A stretch of DNA of 64,000 nt from Alteribacillus bidgolensis (GCF_002886255.1 NZ_KZ614149.1:1426001-1490000), one strand, 5' to 3'; shown: positions 1 to 8,964, counted from the stretch's first letter. Numbers and translations: made by a program. Notes: a model not told the origin generated them from the letters alone.

Positions 1-150
1 CAATGCCTTGATCCACAACTTGTAGGCGGCGAAATGGATAAACACCGTCCTCATTGTAAATAAAACCGCAAAAGCAGGATAAATGCACCGTTCTACTATA
101 AAATAAAGCTCCTTTGTAAAAAATAATAACTTAAATAAAAAACTTTTTTA

Positions 151-186
151 CCTCCCCCTATTACTAGCTAGTATATTGCGGGGAGG
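151..186. terminator. hairpin, possible bidirectional terminator
   Basis: CCTCCCC (151-157) pairs with GGGGAGG (180-186) and is followed on the + strand by ATTTTTG and on the - strand by AAAAAAG. The 1-470 stretch has no convincing gene. The first 54 bases could hold the edge of a minus-strand reading frame that runs off the window, but too little is visible to name it. Confidence 0.45.
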
Positions 187-553
187 ATTTTTGTTCACGG
201 CACATTACTACTCCTCCATTTTGTTAATAAAAATCGCTCAAATACCTATAGATTGGACTTAGCCTTTTAAAAAACGATCTACCATTTCGTTTGAATCTTC
301 TATACCTTTTTCTCCAAGATTAATCACCTGTGAAAGTTAGACAGACGATCCTAGTTTTTAAAACAAAATACTTGAGGGAGAAGATAGTATAACGGAAAAT
401 GGCGTTTGCTTAATAGAAAGGCTGCTTGATTTAAATTTCTCTATAACATGAATTTTGTATTATATTTAACCATTGAAATATTGGAAACATTTTTTAATAT
501 ATAAGTCGCCCCTGCATAAATTTAAAATGACACCTCTAGAAAGGATGATGAAA

Positions 554-946
554 ATGGAAATACCTGTTTCAGGTTTCATGTATTCCTCTGGTTCTCTCGA
601 TTCAAACGGAGAGCATACCCATCAACTGTATCTTACATCATGGAACAGACAACCTGTCCATGTCCACGAATTTTCTGGAGTGACATCCGTTAACGTTGGC
701 CACCGTCATGATTACGTCGGGACCACAGAACCTGCTCCTAGTGGTGTGGAGCACACTCACGAATACATGACTATTACATCCGTTGATGCAGGACACAGAC
801 ATGAGATTAGAGGCATAACGGGACCTGGTGTCCGAATTCCTGGAGGCGGACATTTTCATTATTTTGAAGGGGTCACTTCCGTCAATGGAGACACACCCCA
901 TCGTCATGCATATAGAGGAAATACAGAAGGAGCTATAGACGTATAA
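554..946 (+). CDS. YmaF-family His-rich repeat protein
   Basis: A 130-residue protein made almost wholly of repeated His-containing units of the type HxHxY/F-x-G-x-T-S-V-x-x-GHRH, as in the YmaF family of bacilli, whose function is unknown. Motifs such as VNVGHRHDY and VDAGHRHEI recur every 25-35 residues and could bind metal; that is inference. The reading frame is open upstream to a TTG at 473, but the ATG at 554 is preceded at a normal distance by AAAGG, so I place the start there. No signal peptide or membrane segment is seen. It stands alone, with no operon partner. Confidence 0.8.
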   Translation: MEIPVSGFMYSSGSLDSNGEHTHQLYLTSWNRQPVHVHEFSGVTSVNVGHRHDYVGTTEPAPSGVEHTHEYMTITSVDAGHRHEIRGITGPGVRIPGGGHFHYFEGVTSVNGDTPHRHAYRGNTEGAIDV

Positions 947-1024
947 TTAGCCTTAGGAGCGAATGGTTTTTGAATGCTCTGTAGTGGACGCTTAAATTTG
1001 TAAAATAAAATGCTCAAAAAACAC

Positions 1025-1074
1025 AACCCCAGATAACCAAGAAAATATTTAAAAATCCTTGTGTATCTGGGGTT
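1025..1074. terminator. 11-bp inverted repeat downstream of the YmaF-family gene
   Basis: AACCCCAGATA (1025-1035) and TATCTGGGGTT (1064-1074) form a perfect stem with a 28-nt loop, about 80 nt after the YmaF stop. The T tract after it is weak (CTTCG), so it may be a terminator or just a relic of a mobile element end. Confidence 0.4.
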
Positions 1075-1191
1075 CTTCGTTTGTAATTCATATCATATCC
1101 ATAACATGCGTTTTTGCTGCCTGTATTTTATCGTTACACCCTGCCAAAAACATAGACCGGCATGTTATGGAATAAGGTTTCTACTTTCTCC

Positions 1192-1358
1192 CTATCTTCC
1201 TGCCATGAGGTACTGGGCAATCATTATCAGAGCTCTTCGCATAGATAGACGTTTAAGGGATAGATCTTTATAAGAATGTAATGTAGGATCGCCTAAAATT
1301 TTAAAAGGGTACGGACCATAGACGTCTACAAACTCTTTGATTTGTTTTGCGTTTCGTC
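1192..1358 (-). pseudogene. C-terminal fragment of a peroxiredoxin-like (AhpC/TSA) protein
   Basis: Minus-strand translation from about 1358 to the TAG at 1192 gives a run with KQIKEFVDVYGPYPFKILGD, close to the C-terminal part of the thioredoxin-fold peroxiredoxin-like family (typically YGxLPFPVxGDP). It has no start, no ribosome binding site and no N-terminal thioredoxin half with the Cys motif. It runs directly into the tyrosyl-tRNA synthetase fragment, so it is the remnant left by a deletion or rearrangement. Confidence 0.5.
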
Positions 1359-1695
1359 TGGAATGGACATAGCTTTTCCGTACATTTCATTGGGACTTTC
1401 ATCAATCCCAATGTAGTTTTTCTTGGATTTAGACATCTTCTCTACACCGTCAAGCCCTTCTAATAAAGGCATTACCATCGCTACTTGTGGTTCTTCATCA
1501 TATCTTTCTTGGAAATGCCGGCCCATAAAAATGCTGGTCGGTTCCACCAAGTTCAATATCACTTTTTAATATAACGGAATCATACCCCTGCATTACTGGG
1601 TAGAAAAATTCGTGCAGGGAAATAGGCTTTCCAAATGCGATGCGTTCCTCAAAATCATCCCGTTCAAGCAACTTCTTGAAGCTAACATTCACCAA
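1359..1695 (-). pseudogene. internal fragment of tyrosyl-tRNA synthetase (TyrZ type)
   Basis: The fragment keeps the class I synthetase landmarks IELGGTDQ and EKMSKSKKNYIG, plus ISLHEFFYPVMQGYDSV, which resembles the TyrZ-type second TyrRS of bacilli. It lacks the N-terminal HIGH region and the C-terminal tRNA-binding domain. A frameshift near 1525 (after GGTDQ) splits it into two frames. It cannot be functional and is flanked on both sides by other gene fragments. Confidence 0.85.
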
Positions 1696-1699
1696 TTCG

Positions 1700-2276
1700 T
1701 TTCTAGTTTAAAAAGTCAGCTGCAGCCGTTTGACTACTTAGTGTTCGGCTTTCACAACAAAATCAATTTGATGATATCTATGCAAAGGGAAACAGACATG
1801 CAAAAAGTTACGTCAATCGTTAATAATACCGTTAAAGAATCTAAACAGAGAAACACTCATCACTTAACTGTAGGAATTGGCAGGCTTTATAAAGGAATGG
1901 AAAATATAAAAAAAGCTATGATGAAGCAAACAAAGCACTTGCCTATTTATCAAAACGAAAGGAAAAAGGGATTATTCATTACGAGGATATTGGGGTAAAT
2001 CGCTTATTTTTGGATCAATCCTCTGAAGAAATGAATAGGTTTGTAGATGAAATTTTTGAGCCGCTTAAAACCAATGACTTGGACTTGGAAAAAACACTTA
2101 TTGTTTACATGGAATCGAATAGAAATGCTAAATTATCAGCCGAAACATTGCACATCCATATTAATACCCTATACCAGCGTCTCAAAAAAATCGAAAAACG
2201 ACTGAACATTGAACTTGATGACCCAGAAGACATCTTAAAAATTCAGCTGGCTTGCCATTTGATGAATAATTTTTAA
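1700..2276 (+). pseudogene. C-terminal fragment of a PucR/CdaR-type regulator, frameshifted
   Basis: The plus-strand segment shows the PucR-family GGDEF-like region (LTVGIGRLYKGMENIKKA) and then, after a frameshift near 1918-1923, EANKALAYLSKRKEKGIIHY and the C-terminal PucR helix-turn-helix (LSAETLHIHINTLYQRLKKI). The N-terminal sensor half is missing; the sequence before 1700 is antisense to the TyrRS fragment. PucR-type proteins activate catabolic operons, so this may once have controlled neighbouring genes. Confidence 0.8.
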
Positions 2277-2502
2277 TGTTTTTTTCAGACATGCAGTTTT
2301 TAAGAAACAGAGGTCTATCCACTTCCTAGATACCCTGGATTGCATGCAGGTATGCAACAGACTTGCATACCTGACCCCTACTGCACAGAGTAATTTTTTC
2401 TTTTGTTCTGCAATCTGCTGCTTTGTTCTTGCATTTGGAGTATGGATCCGCCGTTTCAGGAGGGGCACCCATAAAGCATGCTTTTTTCCCATTTAATTGG
2501 TA

Positions 2503-2592
2503 ATACTAGCCGAATAGACGCATTTACTCGCCAAGCTTTTTCTCGCCGTTCGTTCGAAAATACTAGCCGATTTTATATATTTACTAGCGGAA
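2503..2592 (+). repeat. cluster of TACT(A/C)GCCG repeats
   Basis: Five imperfect copies of TACTMGCCG in one orientation: TACTAGCCGA (about 2506), TTACTCGCC (about 2523), TCTCGCCG (about 2541), TACTAGCCGA (about 2560) and TTACTAGCGG (about 2580). The same unit, in the opposite orientation, recurs at about 18807-18858. The rest of 2277-2635 has no gene. Confidence 0.6.
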
Positions 2593-2635
2593 GAAACCAA
2601 ACAATGCGGCGTATGCACAGCTTACATATGCTGCA

Positions 2636-3460
2636 TTAATTATTTTCAGGCTTCCATGATGAAAAACGTCTTTCTATTGTTCCTAACAATGCAGTAAGCG
2701 TAATTCCTGTCAAAGTAATGACTAATACCCCTACAAACATTCGATCTGTTTGTAAGTTCTGACCGTCACTTGTCAGCTGGTAGCCAATACCAGCAGAAGA
2801 AGCAAACAATTCACCTACTACGACAGCTATTAACCCCTGTCCTATCCCTAATCGAATACCGTTTAATAGAAAAGGAACTGTTGAGGGAAGAGCAATCGTC
2901 TTAAAGACTTGAAAATCATTAGCTGTGAACGTACGAGAAGCTTTTATTAAACTCTGATCTAATGTATTCATTGCCTTTTGAGCACTCATAACAATTGGGA
3001 AAAAAGCCATTAAGAATACAATGACAATTTTAGAAGCTGGGCCAATCCCAAAAGCAATAATAATTACAGGCAATAGCGTCACTTTTGGTGTCACGTACAA
3101 ACCCGATATAAAAGGATTAACAATGGCATTAAAGGTCGAATTCCAACCAGAGAACACTCCCATCGGAATCCCAATGACCATTGCTAGTAGAAATCCAACA
3201 CCAAATTCATATCCACTTACGCCTAAATTTTTCCAAAAATCTGGTTCTTGTAACATAGTTGCTGCAGCCTGTATTATTGCAAGAGGGGAACTAATGAATA
3301 GCGGGTTAACCCATTCATTTCGAGAAACGATTTCCCAACCGATAATAAAAAGAACAATAGCTAGAGTACTAATCATTAACCCACTTTTATCTTTTCTTAT
3401 TTTCTTAAGTCTTTGTATTGTTGAGTTTCTTGAAATTGGGACAGTATCATTTTTTTGCAT
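2636..3460 (-). CDS. ABC transporter permease, SsuC/TauC type
   Basis: A 274-residue BPD_transp_1 permease of the taurine/nitrate/sulfonate class. It has about six hydrophobic segments and the cytoplasmic EAA-like loop (QSLIKASRTFTANDFQVFKT) that docks on the ATPase. It is the last gene of a three-gene minus-strand operon: binding protein, ATPase, permease, with a 33-nt gap to the ATPase stop. This class carries sulfonates, nitrate, thiamine precursors, pyrimidines or aromatic acids, so the family alone does not give the substrate. Its place beside a ring-hydroxylating dioxygenase island and the shared operator upstream suggest an aromatic acid or sulfonate. Confidence 0.9.
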   Translation of the reverse strand: MQKNDTVPISRNSTIQRLKKIRKDKSGLMISTLAIVLFIIGWEIVSRNEWVNPLFISSPLAIIQAAATMLQEPDFWKNLGVSGYEFGVGFLLAMVIGIPMGVFSGWNSTFNAIVNPFISGLYVTPKVTLLPVIIIAFGIGPASKIVIVFLMAFFPIVMSAQKAMNTLDQSLIKASRTFTANDFQVFKTIALPSTVPFLLNGIRLGIGQGLIAVVVGELFASSAGIGYQLTSDGQNLQTDRMFVGVLVITLTGITLTALLGTIERRFSSWKPENN

Positions 3461-3493
3461 GACATTTTCCTTTCATTTTATAAAATATTCTTT

Positions 3494-4309
3494 CTATTGG
3501 AATCCTTGTTTTGTTGATTCTTTTTCTATAATCGACCAAATGTGATCAATAAGATGTAAAAACGCGGGGTCACGTTTAATACTCAATTTTCTCGGACGAG
3601 GAAGATTGATATCTATACTATCTACAACTCGTCCAGGCCTAGCACCAAAAACAAACACACGGTCAGCTAAATATACAGCTTCATCAATTTGATGGGTTAT
3701 AAATATACTTGTCTTTTTAGTTTCGCTCCAGATTCGAAGTAATTCTTCCTGCATAAATTCTCTCGTTTGGGCATCCAACGCTGATAAGGGCTCATCTAAT
3801 AAAAGAAGAGACGGATCTACTGTTAAAGCACGGGCAAGATTTACTCTTTGTTGCATACCTCCTGATAATTCATGAGGATAATGATGTTCATACCCTTTTA
3901 GACCTACCATATTTATATATTCTTGTGATTTTTTCTTTGTTTCATAGGAGACTCTTTTTTGTAATTCAAGACCATATAAGACATTATCTATTACCGTGCG
4001 CCACGGCAAAAGACTTGGGTTTTGGAAAACCATGGATCTGTCTTTTCCTGGTCCATTCACCTTCTGATCGTCTAATAAAATGGTACCCCTGCTTGGCTCA
4101 ATAAGTCCGGCAACCGTATTTAAAAATGTAGTCTTTCCACAACCACTTGGGCCTACGATGCAGATGAATTCTCCTTCTTTTATATCTAAATTAATATTTT
4201 GAAGTGCTATTACTTCTGTTTCTGTTTTATTGTTCACATAAGAAACATCTAAATACTTAGCTGATAACTTATGTTTATCTTCCAATTGCGTATCAATCAT
4301 TACATTCAC
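3494..4309 (-). CDS. ABC transporter ATP-binding protein, SsuB/TauB type
   Basis: A 271-residue ATPase with Walker A GPSGCGKT (residues 53-60), Q-loop Gln97, signature LSGGM (148-152), Walker B LLLLDEP (168-174) and the H-loop His206 in FITH. It energises import through the neighbouring permease. The phrase FQNPSLLPWRTV is typical of the SsuB/TauB/NrtD branch. It starts 15 nt after the binding-protein stop, so the two are co-transcribed. All catalytic motifs are intact. Confidence 0.95.
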   Translation of the reverse strand: MNVMIDTQLEDKHKLSAKYLDVSYVNNKTETEVIALQNINLDIKEGEFICIVGPSGCGKTTFLNTVAGLIEPSRGTILLDDQKVNGPGKDRSMVFQNPSLLPWRTVIDNVLYGLELQKRVSYETKKKSQEYINMVGLKGYEHHYPHELSGGMQQRVNLARALTVDPSLLLLDEPLSALDAQTREFMQEELLRIWSETKKTSIFITHQIDEAVYLADRVFVFGARPGRVVDSIDINLPRPRKLSIKRDPAFLHLIDHIWSIIEKESTKQGFQ

Positions 4310-4324
4310 CCCCTTTTCTATTTC

Positions 4325-5380
4325 CTATTCATTTGTTGAAAAAGCTTCATCGATGTAATCATTTGTCCAAATACCGTCTGGCTCAGTATTATGCTTGGTA
4401 TTAACCCCAGACATTTCTCCATACTCTACTAACGGATCCTGTGCATTATCCCAAGCTTCTTGATTCATTTCCCCATAGCCCTTGAAAGTCTCTTTCAGTC
4501 CTATTAAGGATTCTTCTATGATTTCTACGTCCGTTCCATCAAAATAAGATGCAATGGAATCTGCTGATTCATCTGGGTTTTCACGTGTAAATTCGATTCC
4601 TTTCCCAATTGCTCGTACTACTTTCTTTGCGGTATCATGATTTTCTTCCAAGTATTCTCTATCTGCAAAAATCACTTCCCATACCATGTTTGCGTATGTG
4701 GGTTCCTCACTTGCTTTAATCGCTAGTTGACCAGCTTCTTCTTCCTGAGATTGTAAAGCAAAAGGTGGTGAAGCAATGCCGCCATTGACGGTTCCTTCTT
4801 TCATTCCGCCAATTTTAGCACCAGTTCCTGATAATTTAACTGTTTCAAGTGTTGAAGGATCTTCACCATGCAGTTTCATCAAATATCTCGTGTATACATC
4901 CCCAGAGTCACCTACCACATTCGTACCAATAGTCGCTCCATTTAAACCAGCAATCCTGTCCTCCAAAGGTGCGTCAGCTGAAATATTTTTTTCTTTCATA
5001 TACTGATCAGATAAAGCTATTTCAAATGTTAAAGCTGAATTTAAAGATTGTATCGCGACTAAATCTTCACCTTTTTCAAGGGGGGTAAACATGCTTCGAG
5101 GTCCAGAGGCAGCAAACTGGGCCTCTCCTGATAATAACGCAGCCGTTACTTGGGCACCCCCGCCTCCTGAAGAAATATTAGCTTCAATACCTTCTTCCTT
5201 TAAAAAACCTTGTTCAATGGCAACATATAAAGGTGCCAGCGATAAAATACGTGCAGGTTCTGCAAAAGTAATTTCGGTTACCTGTTCAGCATCAGTATTT
5301 GTAGAACCTTGATTATCGCCGCAACCTGCTGAAACTAGTAATATACTAACGAACATAACAATAAATTTTTTCTTTAACAT
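4325..5380 (-). CDS. ABC transporter substrate-binding lipoprotein, SsuA/NMT1 family
   Basis: A 351-residue extracytoplasmic binding protein with a lipoprotein signal (KKKFIVMFVSILLVSAGC, lipidated Cys20 with the start used here). The mature part shows the NMT1/SsuA fold: PLYVAIEQGFLKEEGI near the N-terminus and a glycine-rich binding loop (SSGGGGAQVTAALLSGEAQF). An ATG lies three codons upstream at 5389, but AGGGG sits at proper distance only from the ATG at 5380. It is first in the operon, with the shared island motif 81-104 nt upstream of the start. The ligand is unknown. Confidence 0.92.
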   Translation of the reverse strand: MLKKKFIVMFVSILLVSAGCGDNQGSTNTDAEQVTEITFAEPARILSLAPLYVAIEQGFLKEEGIEANISSGGGGAQVTAALLSGEAQFAASGPRSMFTPLEKGEDLVAIQSLNSALTFEIALSDQYMKEKNISADAPLEDRIAGLNGATIGTNVVGDSGDVYTRYLMKLHGEDPSTLETVKLSGTGAKIGGMKEGTVNGGIASPPFALQSQEEEAGQLAIKASEEPTYANMVWEVIFADREYLEENHDTAKKVVRAIGKGIEFTRENPDESADSIASYFDGTDVEIIEESLIGLKETFKGYGEMNQEAWDNAQDPLVEYGEMSGVNTKHNTEPDGIWTNDYIDEAFSTNE

Positions 5381-5460
5381 ACTAACCATCCCCTACAAAT
5401 GATTAATTTTATATTTCGCAAATGAATTCCCAACATGTCCAGGGTACTAAAACCATTAAT

Positions 5461-5484
5461 GTTTTATATATAAAACATCGTTTA
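5461..5484 (-). promoter_or_regulatory. operator-like motif copy 1 (ABC importer promoter)
   Basis: GTTTT-N6-AAAAC-N3-GTTTA, read on the + strand. The first two arms are part of a perfect 20-bp palindrome at 5459-5478. The same three-arm layout with the same spacings occurs upstream of the cupin, ferredoxin and hydrolase genes. Confidence 0.65.
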
Positions 5485-5615
5485 TTATACACATTAATTG
5501 TAAGCAATGTTTTCTATACTGTCAACGAATTATTAGAAAATTTAAACTAAACCGAATTTTTTATGTCTGTTTTGCCGAGGCCTTTAAACAAAGTTAAACA
5601 CTCTAAAGAATAATA

Positions 5616-5645
5616 AAGGAAACAAGCAAAAATGCTCGTTTCCTT
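5616..5645 (-). terminator. hairpin after the ferredoxin reductase gene
   Basis: AAGGAAACAAGC (5616-5627) and GCTCGTTTCCTT (5634-5645) form a 12-bp stem with one mismatch, 17 nt beyond the reductase stop. On the minus strand it is followed by TATTATTCTTT. Confidence 0.6.
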
Positions 5646-5661
5646 GATGTTCCATTCCTTT

Positions 5662-6660
5662 TTAAGATGAGAAAACTGCTGTACTATGCTTTGGTTGTAA
5701 ACGCACGTTTGGATCAATATATGCCTTTGCATTGCTTACAGCTACCGGTGCTTCACCAAAACCGGTTGCAATTAGTTTAACTTTTCCAGGGTATGTACAA
5801 ATATCTCCAACTGCATATATTCCTGGAATGTTTGTTTCCATTTTCGAATTTACCACAATAGAGTTCTTTTCAATTTCAAGACCCCAGTCTTTAATAGGCC
5901 CAAGCGATGATATAAAACCGTAATTGACGATAAAATCTTCCACATTAATTAATTCTTTTCTATCACTTTTAGATTCTTCTATCATCACTTGTTTAATACC
6001 ATCTTGATCTCCAATTAATTCACACGGCACAAAAGGTGTTTTTATAGAAACTTGGGATTGCTTGAGATTTTCTACACTATGTTCGTGTGCGCGGAATTTA
6101 TCACGTCGATGAATAATAGAAACCTTTTTAGCGATTGGCTCTAGCATTAATGCCCAATCAACTGCGGAGTCACCGCCCCCACAAACAGCTACTTCCTTAC
6201 CGGTAAATTGATCTACATTATCAATAAAGTAATGCAGGTTTTTCCCTTCATATTGTTCTGCACCCTCTACTTTAAGACGGCGTGGTTGAAAAGCACCATT
6301 TCCCGCAGTGATAATAATCGTCTTCGTGTAATGTATTTCTTTGTCTGTCATCAATTTAAAACTATCATCTTCTAGCTTTTCAATGGTTTGCACGGCTTGC
6401 TCCAAACAAACAGTAACCGGAAAAATGTCCATTTGTTCCTTTAGGTTATCAACTAAATCCTGTGCACGAACCTTTGGAAAGCCGGCTACATCATAAATGT
6501 ATTTTTCTGGATACAGCGCAGATAATTGTCCGCCTAACTGGGGCAAGCTTTCTATAATTTTTACACTCGCATTTCTCATACCGCCATAAAAAGCAGTAAA
6601 TAAACCAGCAGGGCCGCCACCGATTATTGTTATATCATATACATGCTCATCTATATTCAA
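5662..6660 (-). CDS. ferredoxin--NADP reductase, thioredoxin-reductase-like (YumC type)
   Basis: A 332-residue two-dinucleotide-binding flavoprotein. The FAD motif GGGPAGL is at residues 14-20, the NADPH motif is CGGGDSAVDWAL, and a second FAD signature is GIYAVGDI near the C-terminus. No CxxC redox pair is seen in the NADPH domain, which separates it from thioredoxin reductase and fits the YumC/YcgT ferredoxin reductases of bacilli. The start is TTG with GGGAGG six bases upstream. It could pass electrons from NADPH to the 4Fe-4S ferredoxin at 18919 and on to the Rieske oxygenase; this link is inferred from context. It seems monocistronic. Confidence 0.88.
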   Translation of the reverse strand: MNIDEHVYDITIIGGGPAGLFTAFYGGMRNASVKIIESLPQLGGQLSALYPEKYIYDVAGFPKVRAQDLVDNLKEQMDIFPVTVCLEQAVQTIEKLEDDSFKLMTDKEIHYTKTIIITAGNGAFQPRRLKVEGAEQYEGKNLHYFIDNVDQFTGKEVAVCGGGDSAVDWALMLEPIAKKVSIIHRRDKFRAHEHSVENLKQSQVSIKTPFVPCELIGDQDGIKQVMIEESKSDRKELINVEDFIVNYGFISSLGPIKDWGLEIEKNSIVVNSKMETNIPGIYAVGDICTYPGKVKLIATGFGEAPVAVSNAKAYIDPNVRLQPKHSTAVFSS

Positions 6661-6743
6661 CTTAGACCTCCCTTTTAAAAAAGACGTTCTACTTCAAGTT
6701 TTAAGGAAGATAGGATTTATAATTTACAACCGATAACAAGTCT

Positions 6744-6785
6744 CAGGTCCATCTTAGCTAACGAGAAGACAGCCAAGATGACCTG
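6744..6785 (-). terminator. inverted repeat between cupin and reductase genes
   Basis: CAGGTCCATCTT (6744-6755) pairs, with one bulged base, with AAGATGACCTG (6775-6785). It lies about 40 nt after the cupin stop. There is no clear T run, so the terminator role is uncertain. Confidence 0.3.
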
Positions 6786-6825
6786 AAACGAATAACAGTC
6801 AGTCCCCCCGCACGACTTTTATGCT

Positions 6826-7356
6826 TTATTTATCTGCCTTACTGATAATTGCCTCACGTTCTTTTTTACGTTCTATTCGCAATTTTTCAAGTTCGCTGCC
6901 TTCAGGGTATGTCGGTAGCTGCGGCTTTGGTGCACCTAACATAACAAGCATCATAGCGTCCTCATCACCATCATTTCGTATGCCTCGTTGTACTCCAGGT
7001 GGAACACTAACACAATCACGTGTATTTAACTTAATCTCGTGGTCTTCCCCTTCATGCTGAAGAAGAACTTTCATCTCTCCTTTTAAAATAAAGAACACTT
7101 CTTCGACATCTGAATGGAGATGAAGTGGTCCAATGGAGCCTGGAGGTAAAACCATGGTGCTTAGTGTAAAATTATTTGCTTCTATTACACTTGAATCTGC
7201 ATTTGCTGTTGCCCCGCGTCCAATATAGCGCATTTGCGCACGACGATATCTAGGATCCACTTCCTCTTGAAAAGCTAAAACTTCCCAATCTAGTTTCTTA
7301 TCCTCTAACCTTCCAACGTATTTCTGTTCAAATTCCTCAATCGTAGAAAAACTCAT
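6826..7356 (-). CDS. cupin-domain protein
   Basis: A 176-residue protein with a single cupin_2 barrel from about residue 65 to 140. Cupin motif 1 is present (PLHLHSDVEEVFFILKGEM: His-x-His-x4-Glu). In motif 2 the usual metal-binding His is replaced (PPGVQRGIRN instead of PxGxxHxxxN), so metal binding may be incomplete. Start ATG with GGAGGAGG upstream. It has its own promoter with the island motif at 7436-7459. A regulatory or isomerase role in the aromatic pathway is as likely as a dioxygenase role; the reaction is unknown. Confidence 0.8.
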   Translation of the reverse strand: MSFSTIEEFEQKYVGRLEDKKLDWEVLAFQEEVDPRYRRAQMRYIGRGATANADSSVIEANNFTLSTMVLPPGSIGPLHLHSDVEEVFFILKGEMKVLLQHEGEDHEIKLNTRDCVSVPPGVQRGIRNDGDEDAMMLVMLGAPKPQLPTYPEGSELEKLRIERKKEREAIISKADK

Positions 7357-7380
7357 CTTTCATTTCCTCCTCCATTTTGG

Positions 7381-7426
7381 TTTCACGATTTGCAAAAATT
7401 GCTGTGCACATATCAAAATCGTGAAA
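7381..7426 (-). promoter_or_regulatory. inverted repeat in the leader of the cupin gene
   Basis: TTTCACGATTT (7381-7391) and AAATCGTGAAA (7416-7426) form a perfect 11-bp inverted repeat between the island motif and the cupin start. It could be a second operator or an mRNA leader hairpin. Confidence 0.4.
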
Positions 7427-7435
7427 ATCGATGTT

Positions 7436-7459
7436 GTTTCAATAACAAAACTATGTTTT
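7436..7459 (-). promoter_or_regulatory. operator-like motif copy 2 (cupin promoter)
   Basis: GTTTC-N6-AAAAC-N3-GTTTT, 80-103 nt upstream of the cupin start. Its core, CAAAAC-TAT-GTTTTG, is a perfect palindrome. Spacing is identical to the copies at 5461, 19276 and 28565. Confidence 0.65.
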
Positions 7460-7612
7460 GTATATGTTTATATTTTAAGGTCAGCGTGATATATTGTCAA
7501 TGGTGATTTTATAATTTTTAGAAAATAAACACTGATTTTGAAAAATAGGCAGAGATATTTTGCTAAAGTATTTTTCCGGATGTGAGAGACAGGTAGATAG
7601 GACGCCAAACAA

Positions 7613-7655
7613 AAAGCCAATTTCCAACCACTATATGTCGTTGAAAATTGGCTTT
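7613..7655 (-). terminator. terminator of the MFS gene
   Basis: AAAGCCAATTTCCAAC (7613-7628) and GTTGAAAATTGGCTTT (7640-7655) form a 16-bp stem with one mismatch. On the minus strand it ends in GGCTTTTTGTTTGG. It lies 14 nt past the MFS stop. Confidence 0.8.
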
Positions 7656-7668
7656 ATAGAGATTTTCC

Positions 7669-8964
7669 TTATTGTGTATGTGCTTGTATGCTTGAGCTAT
7701 CATCGTTATTCAGTTTTAATTGGCGCACTTCATTTAATTCTGTTTTGATTGTAAATAAGTACGCTATAAAACCAAATAAAGCTAATACAATTAGCAGAGT
7801 GAGGGACGGGCCGAAATCACCGTTACTAAGATCACGTATCCAACCCATGACGTAGCTCGCAAAACCTCCAAAAATATTTGTGAATCCCATTAATCCTGCT
7901 GCTCGTCCAGCTGTCTCCTTCGTTGAGTATTTTACGATAAACAGGTTACTTAAATGGAAAACTCCACCCATAGTTCCCATAGCAAGTCCTAAACCTATTC
8001 CAGACACAATGGCAAAAGGGGATATAATAGAAATTGCCAATAGAACTGCACACGAAATAAACAGTATGGTAGCTATTAAACTAGGACGTTTCGTTTTATC
8101 TGCTAAATAACCGCAACTAATAACAAATCCAAGTGCAAACAGCCATGATAAAGACGTGAGCCCTGTCATTAATTCTGTATCAAAGTTTTTAGCTTGGGTT
8201 AAATAAGTAGGAAGCCAAATACTAATCCCAAAAAACAAGAAAGCCGCCATCATCATTCCAAACCAAACAATCCAATAACGAAAATCTTGTGTAAAGCTTT
8301 TTTCTGATTCCTTCTTTCCTAAAGAACCAACTTCCCTTATATAACCCAGCTCCTCTTCACGCAACCCACGATGGTCTTCTGGTTTATCACGCGTTAAAAA
8401 AATAAGCATTGGTATAATTATGAGTATGTTTAAACCAGCTAAAATATAAAATGTTGCTTGCCAACTTAGGGAAACAATGATTAAAGATATAAATATTGCT
8501 CCCACAGCAGGACCTGCATAGTTCCCGGAAACCCATGATGCTTGGGCACGGCCAACTTCATTTTTGTTAAACCAACTAGCAATAAATTTTCCACAAACCG
8601 GGATCATCATTCCTTCACCGATACCTAGAATAATGCGAGTTATCATAAACATCTCATAGGTTGTGGACATCCCCGCCATAATCATTGTTAATGACCATAT
8701 CGTCACACCTATAATTGCTGTCAGTCTAGCTCCAAATTTATCAATAAAAAATCCCCAGAAAAAGCTGGATATTGCATAGGCAACAAAAAATATAAAAGTT
8801 AAAAACCCAATTTTAGCGTTGTCACCGGTAATGCCAAGATCGCTTAAAAAATCCGGATTCGTTTGAATGACGGAAATACCTAATTTCTCAATCTGTCCAA
8901 AAAACCATAAAAAGAAAACTGGCATGGCAATATAAATCCAACGTTTGTTATTTTTAATATTCAT
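7669..8964 (-). CDS. MFS transporter, anion:cation symporter (ACS) type
   Basis: A 431-residue permease with about 12 hydrophobic segments. It shows the MFS loop motif GFFIDKFGARLTA after helix 2 and RIILGIGEGMMIPVCGKFIA around helix 4, which is typical of the ACS family that carries organic acids such as 4-hydroxyphenylacetate, phthalate or hexuronates. The frame opens at 8997, but the ATG at 8964 has AGAGGTG eight bases upstream and starts directly before the first helix. A cre-like box lies upstream at 9074-9087. Given its neighbours it probably imports an aromatic acid; the substrate is inferred. Confidence 0.9.
   Translation of the reverse strand: MNIKNNKRWIYIAMPVFFLWFFGQIEKLGISVIQTNPDFLSDLGITGDNAKIGFLTFIFFVAYAISSFFWGFFIDKFGARLTAIIGVTIWSLTMIMAGMSTTYEMFMITRIILGIGEGMMIPVCGKFIASWFNKNEVGRAQASWVSGNYAGPAVGAIFISLIIVSLSWQATFYILAGLNILIIIPMLIFLTRDKPEDHRGLREEELGYIREVGSLGKKESEKSFTQDFRYWIVWFGMMMAAFLFFGISIWLPTYLTQAKNFDTELMTGLTSLSWLFALGFVISCGYLADKTKRPSLIATILFISCAVLLAISIISPFAIVSGIGLGLAMGTMGGVFHLSNLFIVKYSTKETAGRAAGLMGFTNIFGGFASYVMGWIRDLSNGDFGPSLTLLIVLALFGFIAYLFTIKTELNEVRQLKLNNDDSSSIQAHTQ

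Noticed and set aside
1061..1273. 70-codon plus-strand reading frame
   Set aside because: It is antisense to the peroxiredoxin-like fragment and starts within the hairpin at 1025-1074.
2235..2492. 85-codon minus-strand reading frame
   Set aside because: It overlaps the PucR fragment antisense, is rich in Cys, His and Lys, and has no ribosome site.
2503..2592. CRISPR array
   Set aside because: The repeated unit is only 8-10 nt, imperfect, with irregular short spacing and no cas genes nearby.
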